Part shown: positions 26,553 to 36,100 of the stretch, one piece after another | Layout of the letters: every line of letters starts with the position of its first letter | Position numbering within the stretch: the first letter of the stretch is position 1 | Assembly (NCBI RefSeq): GCF_963665675.1 | Contig: NZ_OY762426.1 | Span: forward strand, 1-64,000 | Direction: 5' to 3' | Source: an uncultured Methanolobus sp. | Lineage (GTDB): Archaea > Halobacteriota > Methanosarcinia > Methanosarcinales > Methanosarcinaceae | Length of the DNA stretch: 64,000 bases | Notes under the pieces: model-generated | Told to the model about the DNA's origin: nothing | Database searches by the model: none | The model's input: the letters and a program-made list of their open reading frames with translations, nothing else | Position numbers and translations under genes: made by a program

Positions 26553-27047
26553 TCAGTATCTGTAACCACAGCCACCATAGCTGCTTCCACGCATGCTACG
26601 TCCGCCCTGATAGTACTGGCCCTGATATGTGGAGTCTGCATAGAAATCATCTATGACATCACCGGAGTATGCATCGATGCGACCCTGCCTGACAGTATCA
26701 CCATCTGTGTAGGTAAAGACCTACCATCTGCCCATCTGGTATACATCTGATTTTGATATTTCCTGTCCTGTTGCATCCTCTGCAATCTCAATGGCATCAT
26801 CAATATTGTCTACTGCAATATCAGCTGTTGTTCCGTCAGTTGCATATGTTCCATAAACCGGGCAATCAGCATATCCATAACCGTTCATATATCCATTAGC
26901 ATATCCGACACATTGTCCTGCCAGCCTATACATGTGTCCGAAGAAAGTGGTGTCGTCGGTCTCATCTGTTGCTGCGCTTGCCATTCCAAGCCCTGCAATT
27001 GCTGCAATGAGCATTCCTGCAAGGAGTATTGTTGTGGTTTTTCTCAT
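26553..27047 (-). CDS. PepSY-like secreted protein with in-frame UAG (possible pyrrolysine)
   Basis: The start at 27047 follows GGAAGGTG. A signal peptide (MRKTTTILLAGMLIAAIAG, cleavage after ASA) precedes a Tyr/Gly-rich segment and then a PepSY-like unit: DIAVDNIDDAIEIAEDAT and ISKSDVYQMGRW. A TAG at 26721-26723 follows at codon 109. The same frame then gives VFTYTDGDTVRQGRIDAYSG and DVIDDFYAD, exactly the second half expected of a PepSY repeat, and ends at TGA (26553-26555) after a Gly/Tyr-rich tail, 164 residues in all. Conserved meaning across the TAG indicates that it was, or is, read through. Methanosarcinaceae insert pyrrolysine at UAG. A TGG-to-TAG mutation is the alternative. Confidence 0.65.
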
Positions 27048-27057
27048 TTCTTACACC

Positions 27058-27112
27058 TTCCTGCATTACAGGAATATATTATCCTGCATATGTAGCTTTG
27101 TCACTACATATG
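27058..27112. promoter_or_regulatory. Two inverted repeats upstream of the PepSY-like gene
   Basis: TTCCTG-CATTA-CAGGAA (27058-27074) overlaps the TATA-like AATATATT of the minus-strand promoter. CATATGTAG-CTTTGTCA-CTACATATG (27087-27112) lies just upstream of it. Both have the form of dimeric regulator operators. The nearby ArsR-type protein is a candidate ligand, by inference only. Confidence 0.5.
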
Positions 27113-27378
27113 TATGGTTGATTAGTGTATATAGTTAAGGTGGAACTTCAGATTTAATCGATTTTTTCACAGTTCTTCAAAAATGAACATAGTTGTAGAT
27201 GAAATCAAAATCAGGTCTGTATTTTAATAGAACTTCAATTTGAAATGTGACCAGAATTCATATATACAGAAACAGTAATAGAAAATTAAACATACAATCA
27301 ATAAAATGAATGAATACGGGAATGAACTTTGATACAATGATTCCAGGTTCTTTTAATAAAACTTGAAGAAAAGATAAC
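27113..27378. other. Intergenic region with divergent promoters
   Basis: AT-rich, with no gene apparent. The downstream half leads into the 27379 gene; ATAATTTTAATAAAAC-like stretches occur but no clear operator. Confidence 0.3.
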
Positions 27379-27702
27379 ATGACTCTTAATGAAGAAGAAA
27401 CTATAGAAGCTTACGCAGTCACAGATTCTAACATTGTCAGCAGAGTATCATCTTTTTGGGGAATACCAATAATAATAGTATTCGGATGGCTAAATATCAA
27501 ATATGTAAGCGTTTTTTCAGTTGAATATAACAACCACAGGCTTGTTGTTCTATATTCAGGAATCTGCCCGGTTATAAAAAATGACAGACTTCGAATTACA
27601 GGTAAAATGGGTCATGGAGAGAAAATCGGAGTCAACGGCATGATAATGACGGCCTACAATATAGAAAATCTGGATACAGGAGATATATACGAAAAAATAT
27701 GA
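27379..27702 (+). CDS. Hypothetical small protein
   Basis: 107 residues starting MTLNEEETIEAYAVTDSNIV. A moderately hydrophobic stretch (about residues 26-50, GIPIIIVFGWLNIKYVSVFSV) might be a buried beta sheet or a single span. The second half alternates charged and hydrophobic residues, like a small beta barrel (VLYSGICPVIKNDRLRITG). There are no cysteine pairs or known motif. It stands alone, convergent with the alanine dehydrogenase gene. I do not recognise it. The stop is TGA. Confidence 0.45.
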   Translation: MTLNEEETIEAYAVTDSNIVSRVSSFWGIPIIIVFGWLNIKYVSVFSVEYNNHRLVVLYSGICPVIKNDRLRITGKMGHGEKIGVNGMIMTAYNIENLDTGDIYEKI

Positions 27703-27745
27703 ACCTTATAGATAAATTAATGTGGAAAAAATCCTGCTTTAAATT

Positions 27746-28726
27746 TCAGAACAACTTTACCTTCTTCCCAATACCAAGTTCAACAGCCTTTGTATAAACC
27801 ATATCAGCAGTCACAAGATCCTGCACTGCAAGCCCCGTTGAATCGAATATCGTAATATCTTCGTCTGACTGCCTTCCATGCTTAACACCTGCAACTACTT
27901 CACCTAATTCCGCATGAATACTAGCCTGTGAAAATTCACCTTTTGATAGTGGAACATTGATCTCTCCTGAATGTGAGGCTTGTACGATATCATCTACAAT
28001 TACTTTTGCTCTTTTAAGCAATGATGATTCAAGTTCCTGCTTACCCATAGCATCGGCGCCGATGGCATTGATGTGTGTGCCTTCATGGACCCATTCTGAT
28101 TTGACAATAGGTTCCCTTACAGGAGTCGTCGTCACAAGGACGTCGCAATCACATACCCCCTTAATGCTCTCCTTCCTCGTAAAGTCACAACCGATGACCT
28201 TTTCCATGTCCTTTTCAAAAGAGTCACAATGAGCAGCATTTCTGCAATTAATTTTTACTTCCTCAACACCCATAACTTCTGAAAGTGCAAGCAACTGGGT
28301 GCGTGCCTGGCCTCCTGTGCCAACTATACCTACTACATGCGAATTTTTGCGGGCAAGGTATTTTGCAGCAACTCCGCCTGCAGCACCTGTTCTCATATCA
28401 GTTACATGCGTGCCATCCATAATCGCAAGAGGAGCACCGGTTTCTGTGGAATTGAGAACTATCACGGCCATCACAGTTGGAAGACCTTGTTCCCGGTTAT
28501 CCGGATGTACATTGACAATTTTGACACCTGCAATATCCTTTTCTTCCATAAACGATGGCATTGTGCGCAGGTCACCATTGTGCTTATCAAAATAGAGATA
28601 AGATTTTGGAGGCATCTGCACTTTTTTAAGGCCATGCTCCCTGAAACCATTCTCCACAGCAGAGAGGGTAAGAGGCATATCGATTACACTTCTGACATCA
28701 GACTGGTCAAGCCACAGGACATCCAT
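27746..28726 (-). CDS. ala: Archaeal alanine dehydrogenase (ornithine cyclodeaminase/mu-crystallin family)
   Basis: 326 residues from the ATG at 28726, 10 bases after GGAG (a GTG two codons earlier is less well spaced). PPKSYLYFDKHNGDLRTMPS (about residues 39-58), DMRTGAAGGVAAKYLAR (about 109-125), the NAD loop GIVGTGGQART (about 132-142) and DSTGLAVQDLVTA (about 290-302) define the family. In archaea such proteins reduce pyruvate to L-alanine with ammonium; related members deaminate ornithine or other amino acids. The match to the archaeal alanine dehydrogenase type is good but the substrate is inferred. It is a single gene. Confidence 0.75.
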   Translation of the reverse strand: MDVLWLDQSDVRSVIDMPLTLSAVENGFREHGLKKVQMPPKSYLYFDKHNGDLRTMPSFMEEKDIAGVKIVNVHPDNREQGLPTVMAVIVLNSTETGAPLAIMDGTHVTDMRTGAAGGVAAKYLARKNSHVVGIVGTGGQARTQLLALSEVMGVEEVKINCRNAAHCDSFEKDMEKVIGCDFTRKESIKGVCDCDVLVTTTPVREPIVKSEWVHEGTHINAIGADAMGKQELESSLLKRAKVIVDDIVQASHSGEINVPLSKGEFSQASIHAELGEVVAGVKHGRQSDEDITIFDSTGLAVQDLVTADMVYTKAVELGIGKKVKLF

Positions 28727-28847
28727 TTCCACAACACTCCTTCTATTAAAAATATATGAAACATGTTGCTATGATAGAATAAAACCCTGTTCATCCCTTT
28801 TTAATGAAAATATATTATATATTATAAGAAATCTAATATAATATGTG

Positions 28848-29756
28848 ATGGGACAGAATCAAATGGACATGTCAGGAAAAGACATCTCTGAACTTATAGA
28901 CACCGGAGATAAACTGCTGGAATTGCTGGAAGAAATGTCTGCAAGCAATGAGCACGAATACCGGAAAAACCGTAATATCTTCATTTCTGAATACGGTAAA
29001 TGGTACACAAAATGTCTGCCACTCATTAGAAGTATGGTACCCGATAAGGCCACCAGATTTGAAAGCCTGTATCATACCAACAAACGCTCAGGCATGAATG
29101 AATACACATACACTGTGCAGGATTACATCCATGGAATATATTTTAAGGATAAGCCTAAAAGTTATACGGATACCATTATCTCAAAAAGGATTAAAGAACA
29201 GAAAGCTATCCTGCAGGCATCTGTGGCAAGAGCTAGTGATTTCTCATTTGAGATGGAGAGCTTTGTTAAAATAAATCCGCTAAACGGACTTGATTCAGCA
29301 GCAATTACAAAACAGAATAAGTTAATAGATATCGATTTTTTTGATGATCATTATAATTCCATCCGTGCAGAAATCAACACCTGCTTCAAACATAATTTTT
29401 ACATGGCAAGCCTCTTGATCTCAAAAAAACTCATACAAAGCCTCCTGGTAGACCTTATCAGAAGTAACTTCCCTCTGGCAAGCGAAGGTCATCGATCACT
29501 TTACTATGATTACCTGAACAAAAGTTTCAGAGAAACAGGAGAACTCCTTAAATCAATCTCTCAAAAAAAGAATGAATTTGATGTTAATCCGGAAGCAATA
29601 GACTACATGGTAAAACTTGTCAGTTCTATGGAACCTGAATTAAAACCGGAATCTCATAGTTTAGGAGCACTTCCAAAAAAGAAAGATATTGAAGAACTGA
29701 GAATTGAGGAAGCAATGGAGCTTATAGTCGAAATTATCAATTTCATCAAAAAATGA
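28848..29756 (+). CDS. Uncharacterised helical protein next to a sensor kinase
   Basis: 302 residues from the ATG at 28848; a TATA box (TATATTATATATTATAAG) about 25 bases upstream predicts a leaderless transcript. The N-terminal part (about 1-110) is helical with no motif. The C-terminal part (about 165-300) has INTCFKHNFYMASLLISKKL, an HEPN- or DUF4145-like helix, then YYDYLNKSFRETGELLKS, and ends in acidic helices. It may be a signalling or toxin-antitoxin-like HEPN domain, but the RxxxxxH motif is not evident. The sensor kinase gene begins 30 bases after its stop, so the two are cotranscribed. Confidence 0.5.
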   Translation: MGQNQMDMSGKDISELIDTGDKLLELLEEMSASNEHEYRKNRNIFISEYGKWYTKCLPLIRSMVPDKATRFESLYHTNKRSGMNEYTYTVQDYIHGIYFKDKPKSYTDTIISKRIKEQKAILQASVARASDFSFEMESFVKINPLNGLDSAAITKQNKLIDIDFFDDHYNSIRAEINTCFKHNFYMASLLISKKLIQSLLVDLIRSNFPLASEGHRSLYYDYLNKSFRETGELLKSISQKKNEFDVNPEAIDYMVKLVSSMEPELKPESHSLGALPKKKDIEELRIEEAMELIVEIINFIKK

Positions 29757-29786
29757 AAGATAATTAACCTTAATCCCGCAATTGCA

Positions 29787-31748
29787 ATGACAATAAACAT
29801 GCCGTCAGACGAGGATCTTGAGAGAGAGAACCGTGATCTTAGAAAACGTGTTGAAGAGCTGGAGCTATCTTGTAAATCATTCAAAAAAGAAAGAGATGAG
29901 GAATTTAACAGTAAAAATATCCTGGTTGAATGTCTGCTAAAACATATGCCGGAACTTGTTTACTGGAAGGATAAACATGGAAAATTCCTCCTGTGCAATT
30001 CTGGATATGCAAAATCTTTTGGAATGACCGTTGAAGAAATCATAGGTAAAACTGACTATGACATCAGCAGCAAAAAGAAAGCTGATGCTTTCAGAAGAAG
30101 TGATGAAAAAATTGCCAGGGAAAAAAACCCTGTCACAAATGAAGAATGGGTAACCTCTCCTGACGGAACGAAAAAAATATTTGAAACTTATAAAGCACCG
30201 CTATACACTGATAAAGATGAATTCATAGGTATTATGGGGATAAAACGGGATATTACCAAACAATATGCTAAAGAAAAGGAACTTACCGGAGCACATCAGC
30301 AGCTTCTCTCTGTTATGGAAGCTTTTGATGAATCTGCTTATGTAGCCAATCCTGTGACCTATGAACTCCTTTTTGCAAACCGGGCAATCAAAAAAAGCAT
30401 TGGGGAAGATATTGTTGGTAATAAATGTTATAAAGCCCTTCAGGGACTGGATTCACCCTGCCCATTCTGTACAAACCATTTGATATTCGGGGAGAATATT
30501 GGAAAAACCCATATCTGGGAAACACAGAATATCAAAAATAAACGCTGGTATCGCTGCATTGACAAAGCTATAGAATGGCCTGACGGGAACATGGTCAGAC
30601 TAGAAGTAGCTGTTGACGTACATAAGGAAAAAATGGCACAAAAGGCTTTGCAGGAAAGTGAAGAAAAATACAGGACATATGTAAAAGCGTCACCAAATCC
30701 TATTTTTATTTTTGACTTTCAGGGAAATTGTATAGATGTAAATCCCGCAGCCTGTAAAATTACAGACTATTCCAGAAGAGAACTACTTAATATGCATCTT
30801 TATGAGCTGTTTCCCGAAGAGGAAAGAATCCATCATAAAGATAATTTCAAAGAACTGCAACTCAATGGAAAATTCTCCGGTGAGTTTGCAGCGGTGAATA
30901 AAAAAGGATATAAATTCTATATTTCAATTGAAGCACTGGAACTACCTGAAAATCGTTTCCTTTCAATATGTACGGATGTAACTGAAAGAAAAAAAGCGGA
31001 AGAAGAATTACTTCAGGCAAAGATAACTGCAGAGAATGCAAATCGTACCAAAAGTGAGTTCCTCGCCAATATGAGCCATGAACTGCGGACACCTCTTAAT
31101 TCTGTTATTGGATTTGCAGACGTGCTGGCGAGCCGGGCGGCAGGGGAGATTAACGATAAACAGGCAGGATATGTCAAAAACATATCCCATAGCGGGAAAC
31201 ATCTGCTTAATATCATAAATGAGATACTTGATATTTCAAAAATAGAATCCGGCAAAATGAAGCTGTATAAGGAAAATGTTTCAGTGATGGAAATTTATGC
31301 AGAGATTATTTCCACCATGCAGCATACTGCAACTAAGAAAGAGATTGAACTTATTATTGACCCGTGGCCTGAAAATGAATATGTCTATGCGGACAAGGCA
31401 AAACTTAAGCAGGTTCTCTATAACCTGGTAAGTAATGCAATCAAATTTACCAGTGCATGCGGCTCTGTAACCATCGGAACAAAAAATGATGGTGAATTCA
31501 CCCATATATCCGTAAAGGATAATGGGATCGGAATTTCACAGGAAGGAGTCAAAAAATTATTCAAACCTTTTACACAGCTTGAATCCTTTAAATCGAGAAG
31601 TCATGAAGGCACGGGACTGGGACTTGCACTTTCCAGAGAGCTTGTAGAACTGCACGGAGGAAAGATCCAGGTTGAAAGTAAACCAGATGAAGGAAGCACT
31701 TTTACTTTCACTATACCAAAAAAGGAAGGACATCTAACTAATAAGTGA
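29787..31748 (+). CDS. Soluble PAS-PAS-PAS sensor histidine kinase
   Basis: 653 residues with no membrane span: an N-terminal coiled coil (about 1-45), three PAS domains (about 48-155, 175-285 and 295-405), a HisKA helix with the phosphorylated His in FLANMSHELRTPLNSVIGFA (about 424-443), and a HATPase domain (DNGIGISQEGV about 577-587; GTGLGLALS about 610-618). The second PAS contains CPFC, a possible metal or redox contact. It senses a cytoplasmic signal and would pass phosphate to a separate receiver; no receiver lies within its operon. It is cotranscribed with the uncharacterised helical gene upstream. Confidence 0.85.
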   Translation: MTINMPSDEDLERENRDLRKRVEELELSCKSFKKERDEEFNSKNILVECLLKHMPELVYWKDKHGKFLLCNSGYAKSFGMTVEEIIGKTDYDISSKKKADAFRRSDEKIAREKNPVTNEEWVTSPDGTKKIFETYKAPLYTDKDEFIGIMGIKRDITKQYAKEKELTGAHQQLLSVMEAFDESAYVANPVTYELLFANRAIKKSIGEDIVGNKCYKALQGLDSPCPFCTNHLIFGENIGKTHIWETQNIKNKRWYRCIDKAIEWPDGNMVRLEVAVDVHKEKMAQKALQESEEKYRTYVKASPNPIFIFDFQGNCIDVNPAACKITDYSRRELLNMHLYELFPEEERIHHKDNFKELQLNGKFSGEFAAVNKKGYKFYISIEALELPENRFLSICTDVTERKKAEEELLQAKITAENANRTKSEFLANMSHELRTPLNSVIGFADVLASRAAGEINDKQAGYVKNISHSGKHLLNIINEILDISKIESGKMKLYKENVSVMEIYAEIISTMQHTATKKEIELIIDPWPENEYVYADKAKLKQVLYNLVSNAIKFTSACGSVTIGTKNDGEFTHISVKDNGIGISQEGVKKLFKPFTQLESFKSRSHEGTGLGLALSRELVELHGGKIQVESKPDEGSTFTFTIPKKEGHLTNK

Positions 31749-32085
31749 AATTACCGAAGCCATATGGTAGAAGAAAAAACAAAATATTGAATGGACAAAA
31801 TGCCATAAAGAAGTTATAAACATGTTTTTTGATTTGTTACATTTTAGTTATGTTCTTTGAATTTTTGGTTCGGATCAATTGAATAAAAATCTCAATGAAA
31901 GTATCAATAGAAATATCAGCTTCACACAAATAAATGATTTTTTATTACCTTCAGACTAACAATGAATATAAAATCGACACGTTAATATATAATAAGTTTC
32001 AATAAATATTATTGCAGTTACTGGTTGAGTACAGACAACATAAATTAAACGTCAAGTTAATTTGTGAAAAATACCGGTAACCAAT
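31749..32085. other. Intergenic, likely promoter for a downstream RNA
   Basis: No protein gene is visible. A TATA-like TTAATATATAATAAG at about 31982 stands roughly 25 bases before ATTGCAGTTACTGG. It may start the transcript that contains the C-rich hairpin below. Confidence 0.35.
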
Positions 32086-32152
32086 GGTATTATTGGCCGC
32101 ACCCCACTCCCCAACCCACACTAAGCGTTTTTTACAGATGGCCAATAATACC
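32086..32152 (+). ncRNA. Candidate small RNA with C-rich loop, copy 1
   Basis: GGTATTATTGGCC (32086-32098) and GGCCAATAATACC (32140-32152) form a perfect 13-bp stem. The 41-base loop holds CCCCACTCCCCAACCC (32102-32117), a C-rich motif that also occurs in a second stem-loop at 50.3 kb. CCCACACTAA in the loop is perfectly complementary to TTAGTGTGGG at 32242-32251. The strand follows copy 2, where a TATA box supports plus-strand transcription. Confidence 0.5.
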
Positions 32153-32264
32153 TTATTTTCATAATTTCTTCGTATAGAACTATGTTTCATACCATATTAA
32201 ATAAAATGACCAACAAAATACATTATTGCTAATTGTTAAAATTAGTGTGGGAGTAGAAACAAAA

Positions 32265-32310
32265 GGTGTCGTGGTGTGTTCACTCGACACCAATTCATCT
32301 AATTTTTTTT
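32265..32310 (+). terminator. Strong hairpin followed by T8
   Basis: GGTGTCG (32265-32271) pairs with CGACACC (32285-32291), and eight T follow at 32303-32310. This is a plausible end for an RNA running from the C-rich hairpin or from a start near 32225. Confidence 0.55.
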
Positions 32311-32346
32311 AGGTTTGTTGAATTATTTCAAAATTAAAGATTGCAC

Positions 32347-32478
32347 ATGGAATCTAAAACATTGGAACCAGAGCAGGTGCTGGAATTCAAAGCTGCTCAT
32401 CCTTTCATGTTTTTCATTGAAGATAAGCAGACAGGATGCATACTCTTCATGGGAAAAGTTGAGAATCACGAGTATTGA
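32347..32478 (+). pseudogene. Serpin C-terminal fragment
   Basis: The frame MESKTLEPEQVLEF, then KAAHPFMFFIEDKQTGCILF and MGKVENHEY reproduces the C-terminal strands of a serpin, whose consensus is roughly ADHPFxFFIxDxxTGxILFMGRV. Only the part after the reactive centre loop remains (43 codons, TGA stop); the 330 or so preceding residues and the loop itself are absent, and stops precede the fragment. It is a relic of a serine protease inhibitor gene, and shows that a serpin once stood here. Confidence 0.7.
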
Positions 32479-32627
32479 GGAAAAGCGGATGACTTTTCGG
32501 CTGGTGCTTACCTGCACCATGCCTGCCCATAGGTAGATGTTTTTTCTTTTAACTTCAAACAGATTCGTAGTTTTAGTAAGAGTTTTATCTGTTCAGATTC
32601 ATTAGAGTTATGGGGTGTGAGGAGTCT

Positions 32628-33104
32628 ATGAGAAATAACAATACATTTATAGGAATAATCGTACTGATCACAATTGTACTGGTCACTGTTGCCACATTTT
32701 CATTGGGATGTGCCGAACCGCCAGTCATTCCGGACAACGAATCAATACCAATGGAAGATAACGACAGTGCGTATGTTTACGGCGATGCAAGCGTGGAAAG
32801 CATACAAATAATGACCCTTGAATCGTTCCCTGTCCAGATACATGTAACCGCAACAGGATATCTTCCTGATGGGTGTACATCCATTGACGAAAAAACAGTC
32901 TCATTTGACGATGAAGAAAACAGTTTCACCGTTCATATTACAACCATAAGACCTGCAGATGAAATGTGTACCGAAGCACTGGTGCCATTTGATGAAAATA
33001 TTGTCCTTGATGTTTACGGCCTTGACAAAGGAAGCTATACAGTGAATGTAAATGGCATTACTGATGAATTCGAACTTCAGGTAGATAATATTCCACAGGA
33101 GTGA
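32628..33104 (+). CDS. Secreted lipoprotein, uncharacterised
   Basis: 158 residues from the ATG at 32628, 3 bases after GAGGAG (an upstream in-frame start at 32610 is less likely). A signal peptide with lipobox FSLGC (about residues 25-29) is followed by an acidic, proline-rich linker and a beta-sandwich-like domain: VYGDASVESIQIM, IHVTATGYLPDGCTSIDEK and a C-terminal DVYGLDKGSYTVNVNGITD. The latter resembles inhibitor or chaperone-like Ig folds seen in Methanosarcina lipoproteins. It is close to the serpin relic and convergent with the hybrid kinase. The function is unknown. Confidence 0.7.
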   Translation: MRNNNTFIGIIVLITIVLVTVATFSLGCAEPPVIPDNESIPMEDNDSAYVYGDASVESIQIMTLESFPVQIHVTATGYLPDGCTSIDEKTVSFDDEENSFTVHITTIRPADEMCTEALVPFDENIVLDVYGLDKGSYTVNVNGITDEFELQVDNIPQE

Positions 33105-33110
33105 GTATCT

Positions 33111-36100
33111 TTACTCATTCTTTTTTTGGTTTAAATTTTCCACTTTCCTTATACATGCCAGAAGATCCTGTTTGTTGAATATTCCTTTCTGCATCACAGA
33201 AGACACATTCTTATCGAGTTCTTCCTTCTCATGGATCTCCAAATCTTTTGCAGTACAGACTATTATGGGAATATCAATAGTTTCAGGGTGTTTCTTCAAC
33301 TCCTTGATAACATCAAAGCCGTCTATTTTCGGCATCATCAGATCAAGGATCATAACATCCGGGGTAGACGCCAGCGCCTTTTCGATACCTTCCTTACCGC
33401 TTGAAGCTGTAATCACATTATATTCCTCCGTTGGAAGCATAGAATCCATAAGTTCAAGCACGGGAAGTTCATCGTCTATCACAAGCACATTTACCTTTTC
33501 AGAATAAATGCTTCCCTTCAGCCTTTCAAGCGATGATAGAAGTCCTTCTTTGTCTATGGGTTTTACAAAATAGTCAAATGCTCCCCATATGACACCCAGA
33601 TCCTTTTCATCCACAATGGAAATTATCACAACAGGAATATCTTCTGTTCCTTTTTCCATTTTTAGCTGCTTAAGAACATCCCATCCATCCATTCCAGGCA
33701 TCATAATGTCAAGGGTGATCACAAACGGATGAAGGTCCTTTGCAAGCTCCAGGGCCTTTTTCCCATTTTCGGCAAACCTGACATCGTAGCCTGCATCTTT
33801 AAGAGTAAATGAGAGGATTTCCTGTGATTTGTCATCATCCTCTACCACCAGTACAAGAAGATGGTCATCTGCATCTTCGATACCTTTGTTCTCCGGCATC
33901 ACCTGAAATTCAGAACCCGCTACTGTTACATCTTCAGTACCTTCATCTTCAGACTCCGGCACATTGACCGCTAAACTTTGGTCAAAATCAACAGGTATTT
34001 CGAAAATGAAAGATGAACCCGAGCCAATTTCACTTTCCACCCATATTGTTCCATTATGCAGCTCCACGAAGTCCTTTACAAGAACCAGGCCAAGACCTGT
34101 ACCCTCATAAGTCCTGTTACTTGAAGAGTCAATCTGTGTGAATGCCTTAAAGAGCTTTTTCTGATTCTCTTCCGAAATACCTATTCCGGTATCTTTAATT
34201 GCCACATGGACACAGTCTCCCTGCAAACTGACAGAAATTGTAACAGAACCTTTGTTGTCTGTGAACTTAATAGCATTACTCAACAGGTTGTAGATTATTT
34301 GCTTGAATTTGCCCTTATCCGCATTTATGATTATTTTTTCGGGAACCATATCAATGAAAAGCCTGATATCCTTTTTCCTGATCAGGGGAGAAATTATGGA
34401 TTTGATCTCATCAAGAGATTCACCAATCTCAAATTTGTCCGGATGCAATACCATTTTGCCCGCCTCTATCTTGGAAAGATCAAGAATATCGTTGATAAGG
34501 CCCAGCAAATGTCTTCCGCTCTTGGAGACATTAGTGATATATCTTTTTTGCCTCTCGTTGAGGGGACCAAATGTTTCCTCTGCCAGTATATCCGCAAAAC
34601 CGATGACCGAATTAAGAGGTGTACGCAATTCATGGCTCATATTGGCAAGGAACTCACTTTTGGTTCGGCTTGCTTCCTCAGCTGCTTTTTTTGCAGCTAC
34701 CATGACTGCTTCGGTTTCTTTTCTTTCGGAAATATCCACAAGTACACCTGCAATATGAAGTGGTTCACCATCCTTGGAATACTCCACAACTTTCCCTTTG
34801 TTTGACACCCACCTGTATTTGCCATCCTTTCCACGTATGCGGAACTCACATTCGACAAAATTGTTCATTTTTTTCACAACATTGTTTACTGCTGATACAG
34901 CGTATCCCAGATCCTCCGGGTGGATATGCTGTTTCATCCATTCAAATTTCCGACCTATCTCCTCTTCACCATAGCCCATTATTTCTGCATATCTCTTGTT
35001 AAATATAAGATAATCATCCCGAAGATTCACATCCCAGGTGCCTTCATTGCTGCCTTCAAGAACTCTTTTAAGATGCTGTTCACTTTCACGGAGAGATTTT
35101 TCTATCTTTCTCCTCTTAAGAACCATTGCCATAAGTGTTGAAAACATTTGCAACGTATCAAAATCATCGGAATTCCATTCACGTGTTCCTTCAACCTCAT
35201 CAAGACCCACAAAACCGACAAGATTACCTTCAGTAAATATAGGGAGAACAAGGATTGATTTGATATCCTGCATCTCAAGTATTTCTTTTTCAGCGGAAGC
35301 TTGCGGAGGTAACGATGAAATATTAGGAATATTTATTATTTCATTATTCCCCAGCTTAGACATCCACCATGGGAACATATCAGCAGGCAAGTCCTGTAAT
35401 TCATCCTTCTGGGCCTCTATACCTTCAGAACACCACTCATGCGAGTTACTCAATGATGCGCCATCCTCACTGATTTCAAAAAGATAACATCGGCTTGCTC
35501 CACAGAGAGTGCCGACCTCCATCAGGGACCTGTCTATTGCTACACCAATATCTTCTGGATATGCAAACATTGAAGAAACAGTAAGCATTGTCTTTTCAAT
35601 GGAATATTTTCTTTTCAGTAGCTTTTCCGTTACATTCTTGGAAAATATCTCATTTTCAAGCTTGGAATTCAGATTATTAACGTAAAACACACTTGCAGCT
35701 GCAATGATAAGTAAAAAGAATATACCTAAAAGGAAATACTTCATCTCTTTAAGAATATTCACTGGATCCATTTGTTCCTGGAACGGACCTTCTTTTATTT
35801 CCCTCAGGCATTCAAGAACAGGATTATAATCCTGTGGTACTGTCCAGCCTGCCACATCATTAATACTGCTGGTGTCTGTCATACCGGATGGCATTTTAAG
35901 CAGAAAAACAGAAATCCTTTCAGAAATGTTCTTGGAAGTACCGGGAGCCTTTGCAAATACCCATCCCGGATATATTCTTGTACTCACTAAAAAAGGATAA
36001 TTATCGTATTTCTGAGAATGGACTACTTTAAAATCGCTTATGTCGATTTTACCTTCCATGTGCATTTTTTCAAGTGTACCGGAAGGAATAATTCCAACAT

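Noticed and set aside
32315..32536. Plus-strand frame of 73 codons
   Set aside because: It overlaps the serpin relic in another frame; the serpin match in the 32347 frame is decisive.
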